Of a stretch of DNA of 64,000 nt, positions 1 through 8,324 are shown one piece after another. Made by a program: the position numbers and the translations under genes. The DNA comes from Paenibacillus sp. PL91 (GTDB taxonomy: Bacteria; Bacillota; Bacilli; Paenibacillales; Paenibacillaceae), in assembly GCF_012935325.2 (NCBI RefSeq), contig NZ_JABBYG020000027.1, positions 1-64,000 on the forward strand, written 5' to 3'. Below the pieces are notes generated by a model, which did not search any database, was not told the origin of the DNA, and was given only the letters and a program-made list of their open reading frames with translations. The first letter of the stretch is position 1. Every line of letters begins with the position of its first letter.

Positions 1-38
1 GACCGCAGGGTCTTGGGAGAGTAGGACGTCGCCAAGCA
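1..38 (+). rRNA. rrf: 5S rRNA, 3' end (partial)
   Basis: The first 37-38 bases match the conserved 3' end of Bacillales 5S rRNA (GACCGCAGGGTCTTGGGAGA, then GTAGGACG and GCCAAGC). The gene is cut by the window start. An rRNA operon directly upstream of ctsR is also the arrangement in Bacillus subtilis. Confidence 0.88.
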
Positions 39-44
39 CGAGAG

Positions 45-74
45 ACCTATCGCATGTGATGCGATAGGTTTTTT
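45..74 (+). terminator. Rho-independent terminator of the rRNA operon
   Basis: A perfect 11-bp stem (ACCTATCGCAT / ATGCGATAGGT) with a 3-base loop runs into six T residues, a few bases after the 5S rRNA end. Confidence 0.9.
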
Positions 75-198
75 GTTGTGTTCGCACTTCGTCCGAAATT
101 ATTAATAAAAGCCTGTGCTTCTGCTGAAAAACGTTCATCCATGTATAAACAGAGTACAACCGCACCAAGCTATTATAAAAATGAATTTGAACGACCAC

Positions 199-226
199 TT
201 GACCTTTTGCTAAAATTGCATATAAT
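199..226 (+). promoter_or_regulatory. Sigma-A promoter of the ctsR operon
   Basis: TTGACC (199-204), a 16-bp spacer and TATAAT (221-226). The CtsR operator begins a few bases downstream, over the expected start of transcription. Apart from this promoter and the operator, the gene-free stretch 75-358 shows nothing recognisable. Confidence 0.82.
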
Positions 227-234
227 AAAATCAA

Positions 235-251
235 AGTCAAAGAAAGTCAAA
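235..251 (+). promoter_or_regulatory. CtsR operator (tandem heptads)
   Basis: AGTCAAA-GAA-AGTCAAA, two perfect direct heptads three bases apart, which is the CtsR recognition sequence. It overlaps the predicted +1 of the promoter at 199-226, so CtsR would repress its own operon until heat or protein stress inactivates it. Confidence 0.92.
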
Positions 252-358
252 GTCAATTGTCCGAATATTCGGTGTCCGATGATTTTGGTTGAAAACGAAT
301 TTTAATATTCATGTTTCAACTTTGGCTTTGTTGGTTATTTCTCAGGGAGGTTGGTGGT

Positions 359-820
359 TTGCGTAACATTTCCGATCTCATCGAACAGTATCTGAAGCAT
401 ATGCTCCAAGATAGCCCAGAGGGCGCAGTCGAAATTCAACGCAATGACTTAGCTGACAAATTTTCTTGTGTACCTTCGCAAATCAACTATGTCATCAGTA
501 CTCGCTTTACCATGGAGAAAGGATACATGGTTGAAAGCAAGCGCGGAGGCGGAGGCTATATCCGTATCCAACGGATTGATCTTCCGGCACTGAAGGCGAT
601 TCAATTCCATATCGAGGAAACGGTTGGGGAATGTGTCGATCAAAGTGCGGCGGAAGGACTTATTTATCAGCTGGAGGAAGCAAGACTCATTTCAAAGCGC
701 GAAGGAAACTTGCTTCGTGCGGCAGTGCATCGCGATACACTCGCACTTAAGCTGCCGCTAAGGGATGAAATTAGGGCCAGATTACTGCGGTCCATGCTTA
801 TCTCTTTGCTGGTTAAATAA
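359..820 (+). CDS. ctsR: Transcriptional repressor of class III heat-shock genes CtsR
   Basis: Winged-helix repressor of clp genes. The TTG start at 359 gives a 153-residue protein, the usual length, and sits 8 bases after AGGGAGG. Residues 1-70 form the DNA-binding domain, ending in the glycine-rich wing RGGGGYIRI (62-70); Arg62 is the wing residue phosphorylated by McsB in related species. The C-terminal half is the dimerisation domain. It is first gene of ctsR-mcsA-mcsB-clpC and has its own operator upstream at 235-251, so it is autoregulated. An upstream in-frame ATG at 311 lacks a ribosome binding site and family similarity. Confidence 0.96.
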   Translation: MRNISDLIEQYLKHMLQDSPEGAVEIQRNDLADKFSCVPSQINYVISTRFTMEKGYMVESKRGGGGYIRIQRIDLPALKAIQFHIEETVGECVDQSAAEGLIYQLEEARLISKREGNLLRAAVHRDTLALKLPLRDEIRARLLRSMLISLLVK

Positions 821-855
821 CGCGAAACCGTTTATACCGGGAGGAGGGATCACGC

Positions 856-1377
856 TTGTTTTGCCAAGAATGCGGCAAAAAGCCGGCTACGCTTCATTTT
901 ACAAAAATCATAAACGGTGAGAAGACCGAATTTCACATCTGTGAAAGCTGTGCTCGTGAGAAAGGGGAAAGTATTCCTGGGGCCCCGAATAGCTTCTCTA
1001 TTCATAGCTTATTGTCAGGACTTCTTGACTTCGAGCACTTGAGCGGGTCAGGGATTGCCGGTATTAAGCAGGAGACGCTGCGATGCGAGGAATGTGGTCT
1101 CACCTATACACAGTTCAGCAAGATCGGCCGCTTCGGCTGCAGCAACTGTTATCAGGCTTTTGCAGATAAACTTGATCCACTTCTCAAACGGGTTCACAGC
1201 AGTACCGTACACAGCGGGAAGATACCGAAGCGCTCAGGCGGTCAGATTCAGTGCAAGCGCGAAATCGAACAGCTGAGGCGGGATTTGCAAGCGAAAATAG
1301 AGCATGAGGAGTTTGAGAGTGCAGCTCAGCTGCGTGATCGAATACGTGAACTGGAGCGCCAAATTGCCGACCTGTAA
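856..1377 (+). CDS. mcsA: McsA, zinc-binding activator of the McsB arginine kinase
   Basis: The 173-residue protein has two pairs of CxxC zinc motifs: C3-x2-C6 with C29-x2-C32, and a second pair (CEEC and CSNC) near residues 76-98. A C-terminal UVR-type helical motif (about 137-172, EHEEFESAAQLRD) is the segment that contacts ClpC in this family. McsA activates McsB and helps target proteins to ClpCP. TTG start at 856, preceded by GGGAGGAGGG. It follows ctsR by 35 bases in the same operon. Confidence 0.95.
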   Translation: MFCQECGKKPATLHFTKIINGEKTEFHICESCAREKGESIPGAPNSFSIHSLLSGLLDFEHLSGSGIAGIKQETLRCEECGLTYTQFSKIGRFGCSNCYQAFADKLDPLLKRVHSSTVHSGKIPKRSGGQIQCKREIEQLRRDLQAKIEHEEFESAAQLRDRIRELERQIADL

Positions 1378-1405
1378 GCTGGCATAGAAGGAGTGAGTAA
1401 GGCTC

Positions 1406-2485
1406 TTGACTAAGCATCGATTCTCAGAACATGCGCTTAGCGAATGGATGAAGGATATTGGTCCGGAATCTGAAATTGTCATTAGCAGCAGAGTGCGGGT
1501 CGCCCGTAATTTAAGGCACCAGCCATTTCCGTTGCTTGCGACAAATCAGCAATCCAAGGATGTGATGGATCAGCTGACCGAAGTAAGCCAGAGCGGCAAG
1601 CTGCAGTCCATTGGTTCATTTGAGACGATTATTTTGTCAGATTTAAGCGAGCTTGATAAAAGGGTGCTCGTAGAAAAGCATCTAATAAGCCCTAACTTAG
1701 CGAATGACTCGCGATGCGGGGCAGTTATTTTAAGTGATAATGAATCTGTTAGCATAATGATTAACGAAGAAGATCATTTGCGCATCCAATGTCTATATCC
1801 AGGTTTCCAAATTCAAGAGGCTTGGGCATTGGCCAGCGGAATTGACGATATTTTTGAAGAGGCAGCTGATTATGCGTTTGACGAGAAACGCGGTTATTTA
1901 ACGACATGTCCAACTAATGTTGGCACAGGCATTCGGGCTTCGGTCATGATGCATTTGCCGGCGCTTGTGCTCACGTCACAAATTAATCGTATATTGTCAG
2001 CAGTAACGCAGGTTGGCCTTGCAGTAAGAGGATTGTACGGCGAAGGCAGCGAGGCGCTTGGCAACTTGTTTCAAGTGTCAAACCAAATTACGCTAGGCCA
2101 ATCCGAGAACGAAATAATTGACAATCTTTATAGTGTAGCAAGACAAATCATCGAGCATGAGAAAGCGGCACGCAAGCGTCTTATGCAGGAGTCGAGGCTG
2201 AGAACGGAAGATCGCATAAAGCGATCATACGGTATTTTATCTCATGCATCGATTATGGACTCCAAGGAAGCAGCACAGCGCTTGTCGGATGTGCGGCTTG
2301 GAGCAGATTTAGGCATTTTAACGGATGTAACGCCACAAGTATTAAACGAGCTTTTAGTTATGACTCAGCCTGGGTTTCTACAACAAACCTTCGACGAGAA
2401 GATGAGCCCGGAGCAGAGGGATTTCAGAAGAGCAGAACTCATACGCAAGCAATTGCGCGGTGAAAAAGGCCATGGGGGTGCATGA
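1406..2485 (+). CDS. mcsB: Protein arginine kinase McsB
   Basis: Phosphorylates arginine on misfolded proteins and on CtsR, marking them for ClpCP. The 359-residue protein has the phosphagen-kinase catalytic domain (about 20-260): SSRVRVARN at 27-35, acidic NEEDH near 120-124 and TTCPTNVGTG with the conserved Cys168. The C-terminal RDFRRA (RDxxRA) motif is the phosphoarginine sensing site described for this family. TTG start at 1406 after AAGGAGTGAG. The stop overlaps the first possible clpC start. Confidence 0.96.
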   Translation: MTKHRFSEHALSEWMKDIGPESEIVISSRVRVARNLRHQPFPLLATNQQSKDVMDQLTEVSQSGKLQSIGSFETIILSDLSELDKRVLVEKHLISPNLANDSRCGAVILSDNESVSIMINEEDHLRIQCLYPGFQIQEAWALASGIDDIFEEAADYAFDEKRGYLTTCPTNVGTGIRASVMMHLPALVLTSQINRILSAVTQVGLAVRGLYGEGSEALGNLFQVSNQITLGQSENEIIDNLYSVARQIIEHEKAARKRLMQESRLRTEDRIKRSYGILSHASIMDSKEAAQRLSDVRLGADLGILTDVTPQVLNELLVMTQPGFLQQTFDEKMSPEQRDFRRAELIRKQLRGEKGHGGA

Positions 2486-2487
2486 AT

Positions 2488-4947
2488 ATGATGTTTGGAA
2501 GATTTACGGAGCGAGCACAGAAGGTGCTTGCATTGGCACAAGAGGAAGCGGTCCGTCTCGGGCATAATAATATCGGCACGGAACATATTTTGCTTGGTCT
2601 TATTCGCGAAGGGGAAGGAATAGCGGCCAAAGCATTAATTGGACTAGGTTTAGGGCTTGAGAAAATTCAAGATGAGGTTGAAGCGTTGATCGGTCGCGGT
2701 CAAGAGCAGCCGAATAACATTGCTTATACGCCTCGCGCGAAAAAAGTCATTGAGCTTTCGATGGATGAAGCGAGAAAGCTTGGTCATACGTACGTAGGCA
2801 CGGAGCATATCCTTCTCGGCCTAATCCGTGAAGGAGAGGGTGTAGCAGCACGCGTGCTGAACAACCTTGGGATCAGCCTTAATAAGGCTCGTCAGCAGGT
2901 GCTGCAGCTGCTTGGCAGCAGCGAGGCCGTATCGAGCAATCATGGCTCGCAGGCTAACGTGAGCACGCCTACGCTAGATGGTCTTGCAAGAGACTTGACG
3001 GCCTATGCGAAGGAAGGCAATTTGGATCCAGTTATCGGACGGAGCAAAGAAATTGAGCGCGTAATCCAAGTGCTTAGCCGTCGTACAAAAAACAATCCAG
3101 TGCTAATCGGGGAACCAGGCGTAGGTAAAACGGCGATTGCCGAAGGACTAGCGCAAAAAATAATTGAGAACGAAATTCCTGAAACGCTTCGCGACAAACG
3201 CGTAATGACGCTCGATATGGGCTCTGTTGTAGCAGGGACAAAATACCGCGGTGAGTTTGAGGATCGTCTGAAGAAGATCATGGATGAGATTCGTCAAGCA
3301 GGCAATATTATTCTATTCATTGATGAGCTTCATACGCTGATCGGAGCAGGCGGAGCAGAAGGGGCGATCGATGCATCGAACATACTGAAGCCTGCGCTGG
3401 CACGCGGCGAGCTGCAGTGCATCGGAGCAACAACGCTAGATGAGTATCGCAAATATATCGAAAAGGATGCAGCGCTTGAGCGTCGTTTCCAACCGATTAC
3501 TGTCGATCAGCCATCTCCAGAAGAAGCGATTCAAATTTTGTATGGACTACGCGATCGTTACGAGGCTCATCACCGTGTGAAAATTACGGATGAGGCTATC
3601 GTGCAAGCGGTGAAGCTTTCCGATCGTTATATTCCAGACCGGTTCTTGCCGGATAAAGCGATTGACCTTATTGATGAAGCTGGCTCTAAGGTACGCCTTC
3701 ATTCCTACACCGTACCGCCAAACCTGAAACAGCTTGAAAATCGTTTGGAGGATATTCGCAAGGAGAAGGATTCTGCGGTTCAAAGCCAAGAATTCGAGAA
3801 AGCGGCTGCGCTTCGCGATACGGAGCAAAAAATTCGCGAAGAGCTCGATGTCACGAAAAACCAATGGAAAGAAAAGCAGGGCCGTACCGATTCCGAGGTT
3901 ACGCCAGAGGATATTGCTCAGGTTGTAGCTAGCTGGACGGGAATACCGGTCAGCAAGCTCGCTGAAGGAGAGACAGAGCGGCTGCTGAAGATGGAAGAAA
4001 TTCTTCATGACCGTATTATCGGGCAGGAAGATGCCGTTAAATCGGTGTCGAGAGCGATTCGTCGTGCGCGTGCCGGTCTGAAGGATCCGAAGCGTCCAAT
4101 CGGTTCGTTCATTTTCTTAGGACCAACAGGCGTTGGTAAAACAGAGCTGGCAAGAGCGCTTGCCGAGGCAATGTTCGGCGATGAGAATGCGGTTATCCGC
4201 ATTGATATGTCAGAATATATGGAGAAGCATTCGACTTCGCGACTAGTCGGAGCGCCTCCAGGTTATGTAGGCTATGAAGAAGGCGGCCAGCTTACTGAGA
4301 AGGTCCGTCGCAAGCCATATTCCGTCGTTTTGCTTGATGAGATCGAGAAGGCTCACCCTGAAGTATTCAACATTTTGCTGCAGGTGCTGGAGGACGGCCG
4401 CTTGACTGATTCCAAAGGCCGTGTTGTCGATTTCCGGAACACGCTGATCATTATGACGTCGAACGTTGGCGCTGACCAAATTAAACGCAACTCCTCGCTT
4501 GGCTTTACAGCCGTGCAGGATGCGGGACGTGATTTCCTGCAAATGAAGGACAAAGTGATGGCAGAGCTTAAGAAAAGCTTCCGTCCAGAGTTTCTCAACC
4601 GGATCGATGAGAGCATCGTATTCCACTCGCTTGGCGAGGAGCACATTGCTCAAATCGTAACGCTTATGTCCGAGGAGCTTCGCAAGCGTCTGCGCGAGCA
4701 GGAGGTTGATTTCGTTCTGACGGATGGAGCCAAAGCATTCCTTGCCAAGGAAGGCTATGATCCACAATACGGAGCGCGTCCGCTTCGCCGGGCTATCCAG
4801 AAGCACATTGAGGATCGTTTATCCGAAGATCTGCTGATGGGTAAAATCCAGAAAGGCGATACGTTCACGATTGACGAAAAAGACGGCGCTTTGACCGTAA
4901 CGAAATCTATCTCGGAGCAAGAGCCGGAGGAATCCACTGCGAAATAA
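2488..4947 (+). CDS. clpC: ATP-dependent Clp protease ATPase subunit ClpC
   Basis: Hsp100 unfoldase that feeds substrates to ClpP, with McsA/McsB as adaptor and tag writer. Order: repeated Clp-N domain (1-150, two GTEHILLGLIREGEG repeats), AAA1 with GEPGVGKT near 205, a UVR/middle domain near 415-455, AAA2 with GPTGVGKT near 545, and the C-terminal D2 small domain. ATG at 2488 gives the family start MMFGRFTERAQ and lies about 9 bases after GGGGGTG. An ATG at 2482 overlapping the mcsB stop is too close to that site. About 819 residues, close to B. subtilis ClpC. A strong terminator follows. Confidence 0.97.
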   Translation: MMFGRFTERAQKVLALAQEEAVRLGHNNIGTEHILLGLIREGEGIAAKALIGLGLGLEKIQDEVEALIGRGQEQPNNIAYTPRAKKVIELSMDEARKLGHTYVGTEHILLGLIREGEGVAARVLNNLGISLNKARQQVLQLLGSSEAVSSNHGSQANVSTPTLDGLARDLTAYAKEGNLDPVIGRSKEIERVIQVLSRRTKNNPVLIGEPGVGKTAIAEGLAQKIIENEIPETLRDKRVMTLDMGSVVAGTKYRGEFEDRLKKIMDEIRQAGNIILFIDELHTLIGAGGAEGAIDASNILKPALARGELQCIGATTLDEYRKYIEKDAALERRFQPITVDQPSPEEAIQILYGLRDRYEAHHRVKITDEAIVQAVKLSDRYIPDRFLPDKAIDLIDEAGSKVRLHSYTVPPNLKQLENRLEDIRKEKDSAVQSQEFEKAAALRDTEQKIREELDVTKNQWKEKQGRTDSEVTPEDIAQVVASWTGIPVSKLAEGETERLLKMEEILHDRIIGQEDAVKSVSRAIRRARAGLKDPKRPIGSFIFLGPTGVGKTELARALAEAMFGDENAVIRIDMSEYMEKHSTSRLVGAPPGYVGYEEGGQLTEKVRRKPYSVVLLDEIEKAHPEVFNILLQVLEDGRLTDSKGRVVDFRNTLIIMTSNVGADQIKRNSSLGFTAVQDAGRDFLQMKDKVMAELKKSFRPEFLNRIDESIVFHSLGEEHIAQIVTLMSEELRKRLREQEVDFVLTDGAKAFLAKEGYDPQYGARPLRRAIQKHIEDRLSEDLLMGKIQKGDTFTIDEKDGALTVTKSISEQEPEESTAK

Positions 4948-4960
4948 AGCATAATCCCAG

Positions 4961-5001
4961 ACTGTCCCGCAGCCAGAAATGAAGCTTGCGGGACAGTTTT
5001 T
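4961..5001 (+). terminator. Terminator of the ctsR-clpC operon
   Basis: ACTGTCCCGCA pairs with TGCGGGACAGT around a loop of about 13 bases, followed by five T residues, just after the clpC stop. Confidence 0.88.
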
Positions 5002-5015
5002 ATTATGGCTTTAAA

Positions 5016-5043
5016 TTGACAATGAGAATCATTATCGTATAAT
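5016..5043 (+). promoter_or_regulatory. Sigma-A promoter containing a Fur box
   Basis: TTGACA (5016-5021), 16-bp spacer, TATAAT (5038-5043). The spacer carries TGAGAAT-C-ATTATCG (5023-5037), matching the Fur 7-1-7 consensus TGATAATNATTATCA at 13 of 15 positions. Iron-bound Fur would block RNA polymerase, so the downstream gene should be induced by iron starvation. Confidence 0.85.
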
Positions 5044-5079
5044 GGCAGTAGAGCATTACATAGCATGGGAGGGGCAACG

Positions 5080-5427
5080 ATGATAGTTGTTACAAATACG
5101 ATAAAAGTAAAAAAGGGCCATGGCGAAACCGTTGCGAAACGGTTTCAAAATTCCAAAGGGATCGATCAATCGCCGGGCTTCGTACGCATGGAGGTATTGT
5201 TTACGGAAGGTCTAGAGGAATTTGATGAGCTGAAAGTAAGCACGACTTGGGAAGACAAAGCTTCCTTTGATGGCTGGGTAAACAGCGATTCTTTCCGGCA
5301 AGCGCATGCCCATCGCGGAGGCCAGCCTCAAGGAGCTGATGGTCAGCAAACGGAAAGCGTTATGCTCGGCTCGCAGTTGACGACGCATCGCGTCTTGGTC
5401 GCTCGGCAAGCCGGAATTGAGGCATAG
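5080..5427 (+). CDS. hmoA: Heme-degrading monooxygenase of the HmoA/IsdG type (ABM fold)
   Basis: A 115-residue antibiotic-biosynthesis-monooxygenase (ABM) ferredoxin-like fold protein. It begins MIVVTNTIKVKKGHGE and has the family segment SPGFVRMEVL followed by TTWEDKASFDGWVNSDSF and a basic His-rich AHAHR stretch. HmoA/HmoB/IsdG proteins open the heme ring to release iron. ATG at 5080 follows GGGAGGGG; an ATG at 5065 lies ahead of that site. The Fur box in its promoter supports an iron-scavenging role. The exact subfamily (HmoA versus another ABM protein) is less certain. Confidence 0.78.
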   Translation: MIVVTNTIKVKKGHGETVAKRFQNSKGIDQSPGFVRMEVLFTEGLEEFDELKVSTTWEDKASFDGWVNSDSFRQAHAHRGGQPQGADGQQTESVMLGSQLTTHRVLVARQAGIEA

Positions 5428-5464
5428 CATATTTAAAATAGAATGTGTGCGATTCGGATATATT

Positions 5465-5503
5465 CGCTCTCTTATCCACTGTGGATAAAGGGGGCGTTTT
5501 TTT
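5465..5503 (+). terminator. Terminator with a DnaA-box palindrome in its stem
   Basis: The stem contains TTATCCAC-T-GTGGATAA and continues with CGC/GCG base pairs, followed by seven T residues (5497-5503). It would end the monooxygenase transcript. The same bases form two back-to-back DnaA-box-like sequences. Confidence 0.72.
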
Positions 5504-5588
5504 ATAGTGCATTCCTGTGAAGGACTGTGGGGATATGTTGATGAACCTGTGGATAATGTTGATAAGTTGTTAATAAATCTGTGGACAA
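5472..5588. promoter_or_regulatory. Cluster of DnaA-box-like sequences upstream of radA
   Basis: On the minus strand TTATCCACA occurs exactly at 5480-5488 and 5548-5556 (read as TGTGGATAA on the plus strand). One-mismatch copies are TGTTGATAA at 5557-5565, TGTGGACAA at 5580-5588 and, on the plus strand, TTATCCACT at 5472-5480. No other function was seen in the gene-free stretch 5428-5782. It may bind DnaA and modulate initiation or local transcription. Confidence 0.55.
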
Positions 5589-5782
5589 TACCGATATTAA
5601 AGAAAAGGGATAACTTATATTGTGGGAAACGAATAATAGGAACGATAATAAGCTTTTTCATCAACAATGTGGGTTTATACATTGGGGATTAAATGGTAAA
5701 CTTTATATAGCGTCATTTTAAGTGGAATCGCTAGGGATGGCTTTATCTATTGTGCTAGCCCATAACGTTTAAGGAGTATAGA

Positions 5783-7150
5783 ATGGCCAAAATTAAAACG
5801 AAGTTTGTTTGTACGGAATGTGGTACAGAATCGGCTAAATGGCTCGGAAAATGTCCGGGCTGCCATGCATGGAACTCTATGGTGGAAGAAAAAGAAACCG
5901 TTGTGAAGACGAAGGGCGTCGGATTGTCATCGTTTCATGCGAAAGAAAAGCCGCAGTCCATCATACATATAGAAAGTGGGCAAGAACCGCGCATCGAAAC
6001 AAGGATGCTTGAGCTCAATCGAGTGCTCGGCGGGGGCGTCGTACCAGGCTCGCTTATTCTGGTTGGCGGAGATCCGGGCATCGGCAAATCAACGCTTTTG
6101 CTTCAAACCTCTCACGCGCTTGCGGTGAAAGGACTTAAGGTGCTCTATATTTCCGGAGAGGAGTCCGTGCGTCAAACAAGGCTGAGGGCAGATCGCCTTG
6201 GAGCGCTGACGGAATCGCTGTATGTATTATGCGAGACCAATATGGAGCAAATTAATGATGCAATTGAATCGGTCCAGCCTGATTTTCTCGTTATTGACTC
6301 GATTCAAACAGTGTACGATCCGAATGTGCAATCTGCTCCCGGCAGCGTATCACAGGTACGTGAATGTACTGCACATTTTATGCGGGTCGCCAAAATTAAA
6401 GGGATCGCAACAGTGCTGGTCGGCCATGTTACGAAGGAAGGCGCGATTGCTGGGCCAAGGCTGCTTGAGCACATGGTGGATTGCGTTCTTTATTTTGAAG
6501 GAGAGCGTCATCATACCTACCGCATTTTGCGGGCAGTAAAAAATCGGTTTGGCTCGACGAACGAGATCGGAATTTTTGAGATGGGCGAGGATGGACTTAG
6601 AGAAGTTTCTAATCCCTCCGAGCTGTTCTTGTCTGAACGCCCGTTAGGTGTTTCGGGTTCGACAGTCGTCGCAAGCATGGAAGGAACGAGGCCCGTGTTA
6701 GTCGAGCTTCAAGCGCTTGTCGCGACGACCAATTTTCCGTCTCCGCGAAGAATGTCGACAGGCATTGACCATCATCGCATGGCGCTGATCATTGCGGTGC
6801 TGGAGAAACGAAACGGCATGTTTCTGCAGACGCAGGATGCTTACTTGAACGTTGCGGGCGGTGTGAAGCTCGATGAGCCGGCAGTTGACCTAGCGGCCGC
6901 CGTCAGCATTGCGTCCAGCTTTCGGGATGCACCGACGAAGCCATACGATGTCATATTTGGCGAAGTGGGGCTGACGGGCGAGGTTCGTGCCGTATCGCGT
7001 GCGGAGCAACGGGTGAAGGAAGCAGAGAAGCTTGGATTTAAACGTGTCATTATGCCGGAGAAGAGCTTAAAGGGCTGGAAGCCGCCCTCTGGCATAGAAA
7101 TTATTGGCGTAACCACAGTGTCGGAAGCACTTAAGGCAGCGCTTGGATAG
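5783..7150 (+). CDS. radA: DNA repair protein RadA
   Basis: RecA-like branch-migration helicase in recombinational repair. The 455-residue protein has an N-terminal C4 zinc finger (C10-x2-C13, C24-x2-C27), a RecA-type ATPase with GGDPGIGKST (about 94-103), the RadA signature KNRFGSTNE near 253 and a C-terminal Lon-protease-like domain (about 275-455). ATG at 5783 after AAGGAG. It overlaps the ribosome binding site region of disA, giving the radA-disA operon typical of Bacillales. Confidence 0.97.
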   Translation: MAKIKTKFVCTECGTESAKWLGKCPGCHAWNSMVEEKETVVKTKGVGLSSFHAKEKPQSIIHIESGQEPRIETRMLELNRVLGGGVVPGSLILVGGDPGIGKSTLLLQTSHALAVKGLKVLYISGEESVRQTRLRADRLGALTESLYVLCETNMEQINDAIESVQPDFLVIDSIQTVYDPNVQSAPGSVSQVRECTAHFMRVAKIKGIATVLVGHVTKEGAIAGPRLLEHMVDCVLYFEGERHHTYRILRAVKNRFGSTNEIGIFEMGEDGLREVSNPSELFLSERPLGVSGSTVVASMEGTRPVLVELQALVATTNFPSPRRMSTGIDHHRMALIIAVLEKRNGMFLQTQDAYLNVAGGVKLDEPAVDLAAAVSIASSFRDAPTKPYDVIFGEVGLTGEVRAVSRAEQRVKEAEKLGFKRVIMPEKSLKGWKPPSGIEIIGVTTVSEALKAALG

Positions 7151-7160
7151 GGGGCAGACG

Positions 7161-8237
7161 ATGAAGGAACCTACGCAGTTGGAAATAATGAATCAATTAT
7201 TGCAATTAGTCGCACCAGGTACCCCTTTTCGTGATGGGCTGGAGAATGTGCTTCGGGCCAAAACGGGGGCGTTACTTGTTGTTGGATATAGTCCTGAGGT
7301 GATGGAGGTTGTAGATGGAGGCTTCTCTATCAATTGCGACTTCTCGCCGAACTATTTGTATGAGCTAGCCAAAATGGATGGCGCGATTATTTTGAGCGAG
7401 GATATGCGTAGAATATTGTATGCAAATACGCAGCTCATTCCGAACAGCTCGATTCCTTCCATTGAAACGGGTATACGGCACCGGACGGCAGAGCGTGTTG
7501 CTAAGCAGACGGGTAAGCTCGTCGTATCGATCTCTCAGCGGCGAAATATTATTACGTTATATCAAGGAAACCTGCGCTATTCACTGAAGGATATGGGCGT
7601 TATTTTGACAAAGGCCAATCAGGCGATTCAAACGCTCGAGAAATATAAGGCAGTGCTTAGCCAGTCGTTTACGAATTTGTCCGCGCTTGAGTTTGAAGAG
7701 CTTGTGACGCTGCAGGAAGTAGCACATGTTATTCAGCGTGTTGAGATGGTGCTGCGTATCAAGATGGAAATAAAGCGTTACGTGATCGAGCTAGGTACGG
7801 AGGGCCGTCTGATCAGCATGCAAATGGATGAGCTGGTTGGCGGCGTGGAAGAGGATGCTTGGTACTTACTTAAGGATTACGCCAAAGAAAATTCGGATGA
7901 GAAGATTCGGGAAATTCGGGCAGGCTTGAAGAAGCTAAGCTCGGATGAGCTGCTGGATGCGCCGCCAATCATCCGTTTGATCGGTTATCCACATACGAGC
8001 AATATGAACGATGAATCCGTCTCTCCTCGCGGGTATCGCCTGTTGAACAAAATTCCGAGATTGCCGCTTATCATTATGAACAATTTAATTGAACGGTTCG
8101 GTCGGCTGCCTCACATTTTGATGGCGACGATTGAAGAATTGGATGAGGTTGAGGGTATTGGGGAAGTGCGGGCACGGGCAATTAAGGAGGGTCTCAAGCG
8201 GATCCAAGAGCAGATGTTCATTGACAGGCAAATCTAA
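7161..8237 (+). CDS. disA: DNA integrity scanning protein DisA, diadenylate cyclase
   Basis: Makes cyclic di-AMP from two ATP while scanning DNA for damage; RadA is its known partner and neighbour. The 358-residue protein has the DAC domain (1-145) with the active-site motifs D73-G74-A75 and R106-H107-R108, a helical spine and a C-terminal helix-hairpin-helix domain (DEVEGIGEVRARAI near 328). ATG at 7161 is 7 bases after AGGGGG; an upstream in-frame start at 7143 lies within radA. Confidence 0.96.
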   Translation: MKEPTQLEIMNQLLQLVAPGTPFRDGLENVLRAKTGALLVVGYSPEVMEVVDGGFSINCDFSPNYLYELAKMDGAIILSEDMRRILYANTQLIPNSSIPSIETGIRHRTAERVAKQTGKLVVSISQRRNIITLYQGNLRYSLKDMGVILTKANQAIQTLEKYKAVLSQSFTNLSALEFEELVTLQEVAHVIQRVEMVLRIKMEIKRYVIELGTEGRLISMQMDELVGGVEEDAWYLLKDYAKENSDEKIREIRAGLKKLSSDELLDAPPIIRLIGYPHTSNMNDESVSPRGYRLLNKIPRLPLIIMNNLIERFGRLPHILMATIEELDEVEGIGEVRARAIKEGLKRIQEQMFIDRQI

Positions 8238-8262
8238 ATCCCATACAATGGATTGAATGTGG

Positions 8263-8292
8263 TCCTTTAAACGGATGTACATTCGTTAAAGG
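8263..8292 (+). terminator. Possible weak terminator after disA
   Basis: TCCTTTAAACGGATGTA can pair with TACATTCGTTAAAGG with one bulge and one mismatch; only four T residues follow. It may be a partial terminator between disA and pssA. Confidence 0.45.
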
Positions 8293-8324
8293 TTTTGGGG
8301 CATAGTAGAGAAGAGGTGGAAAAG

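Noticed and set aside
78..305. 75-residue open frame ahead of ctsR
   Set aside because: It spans the ctsR promoter and CtsR box, has no ribosome binding site and no recognisable features.
5507..5692. 61-residue open frame before radA
   Set aside because: It runs through the DnaA-box cluster, has no ribosome binding site and no family features.
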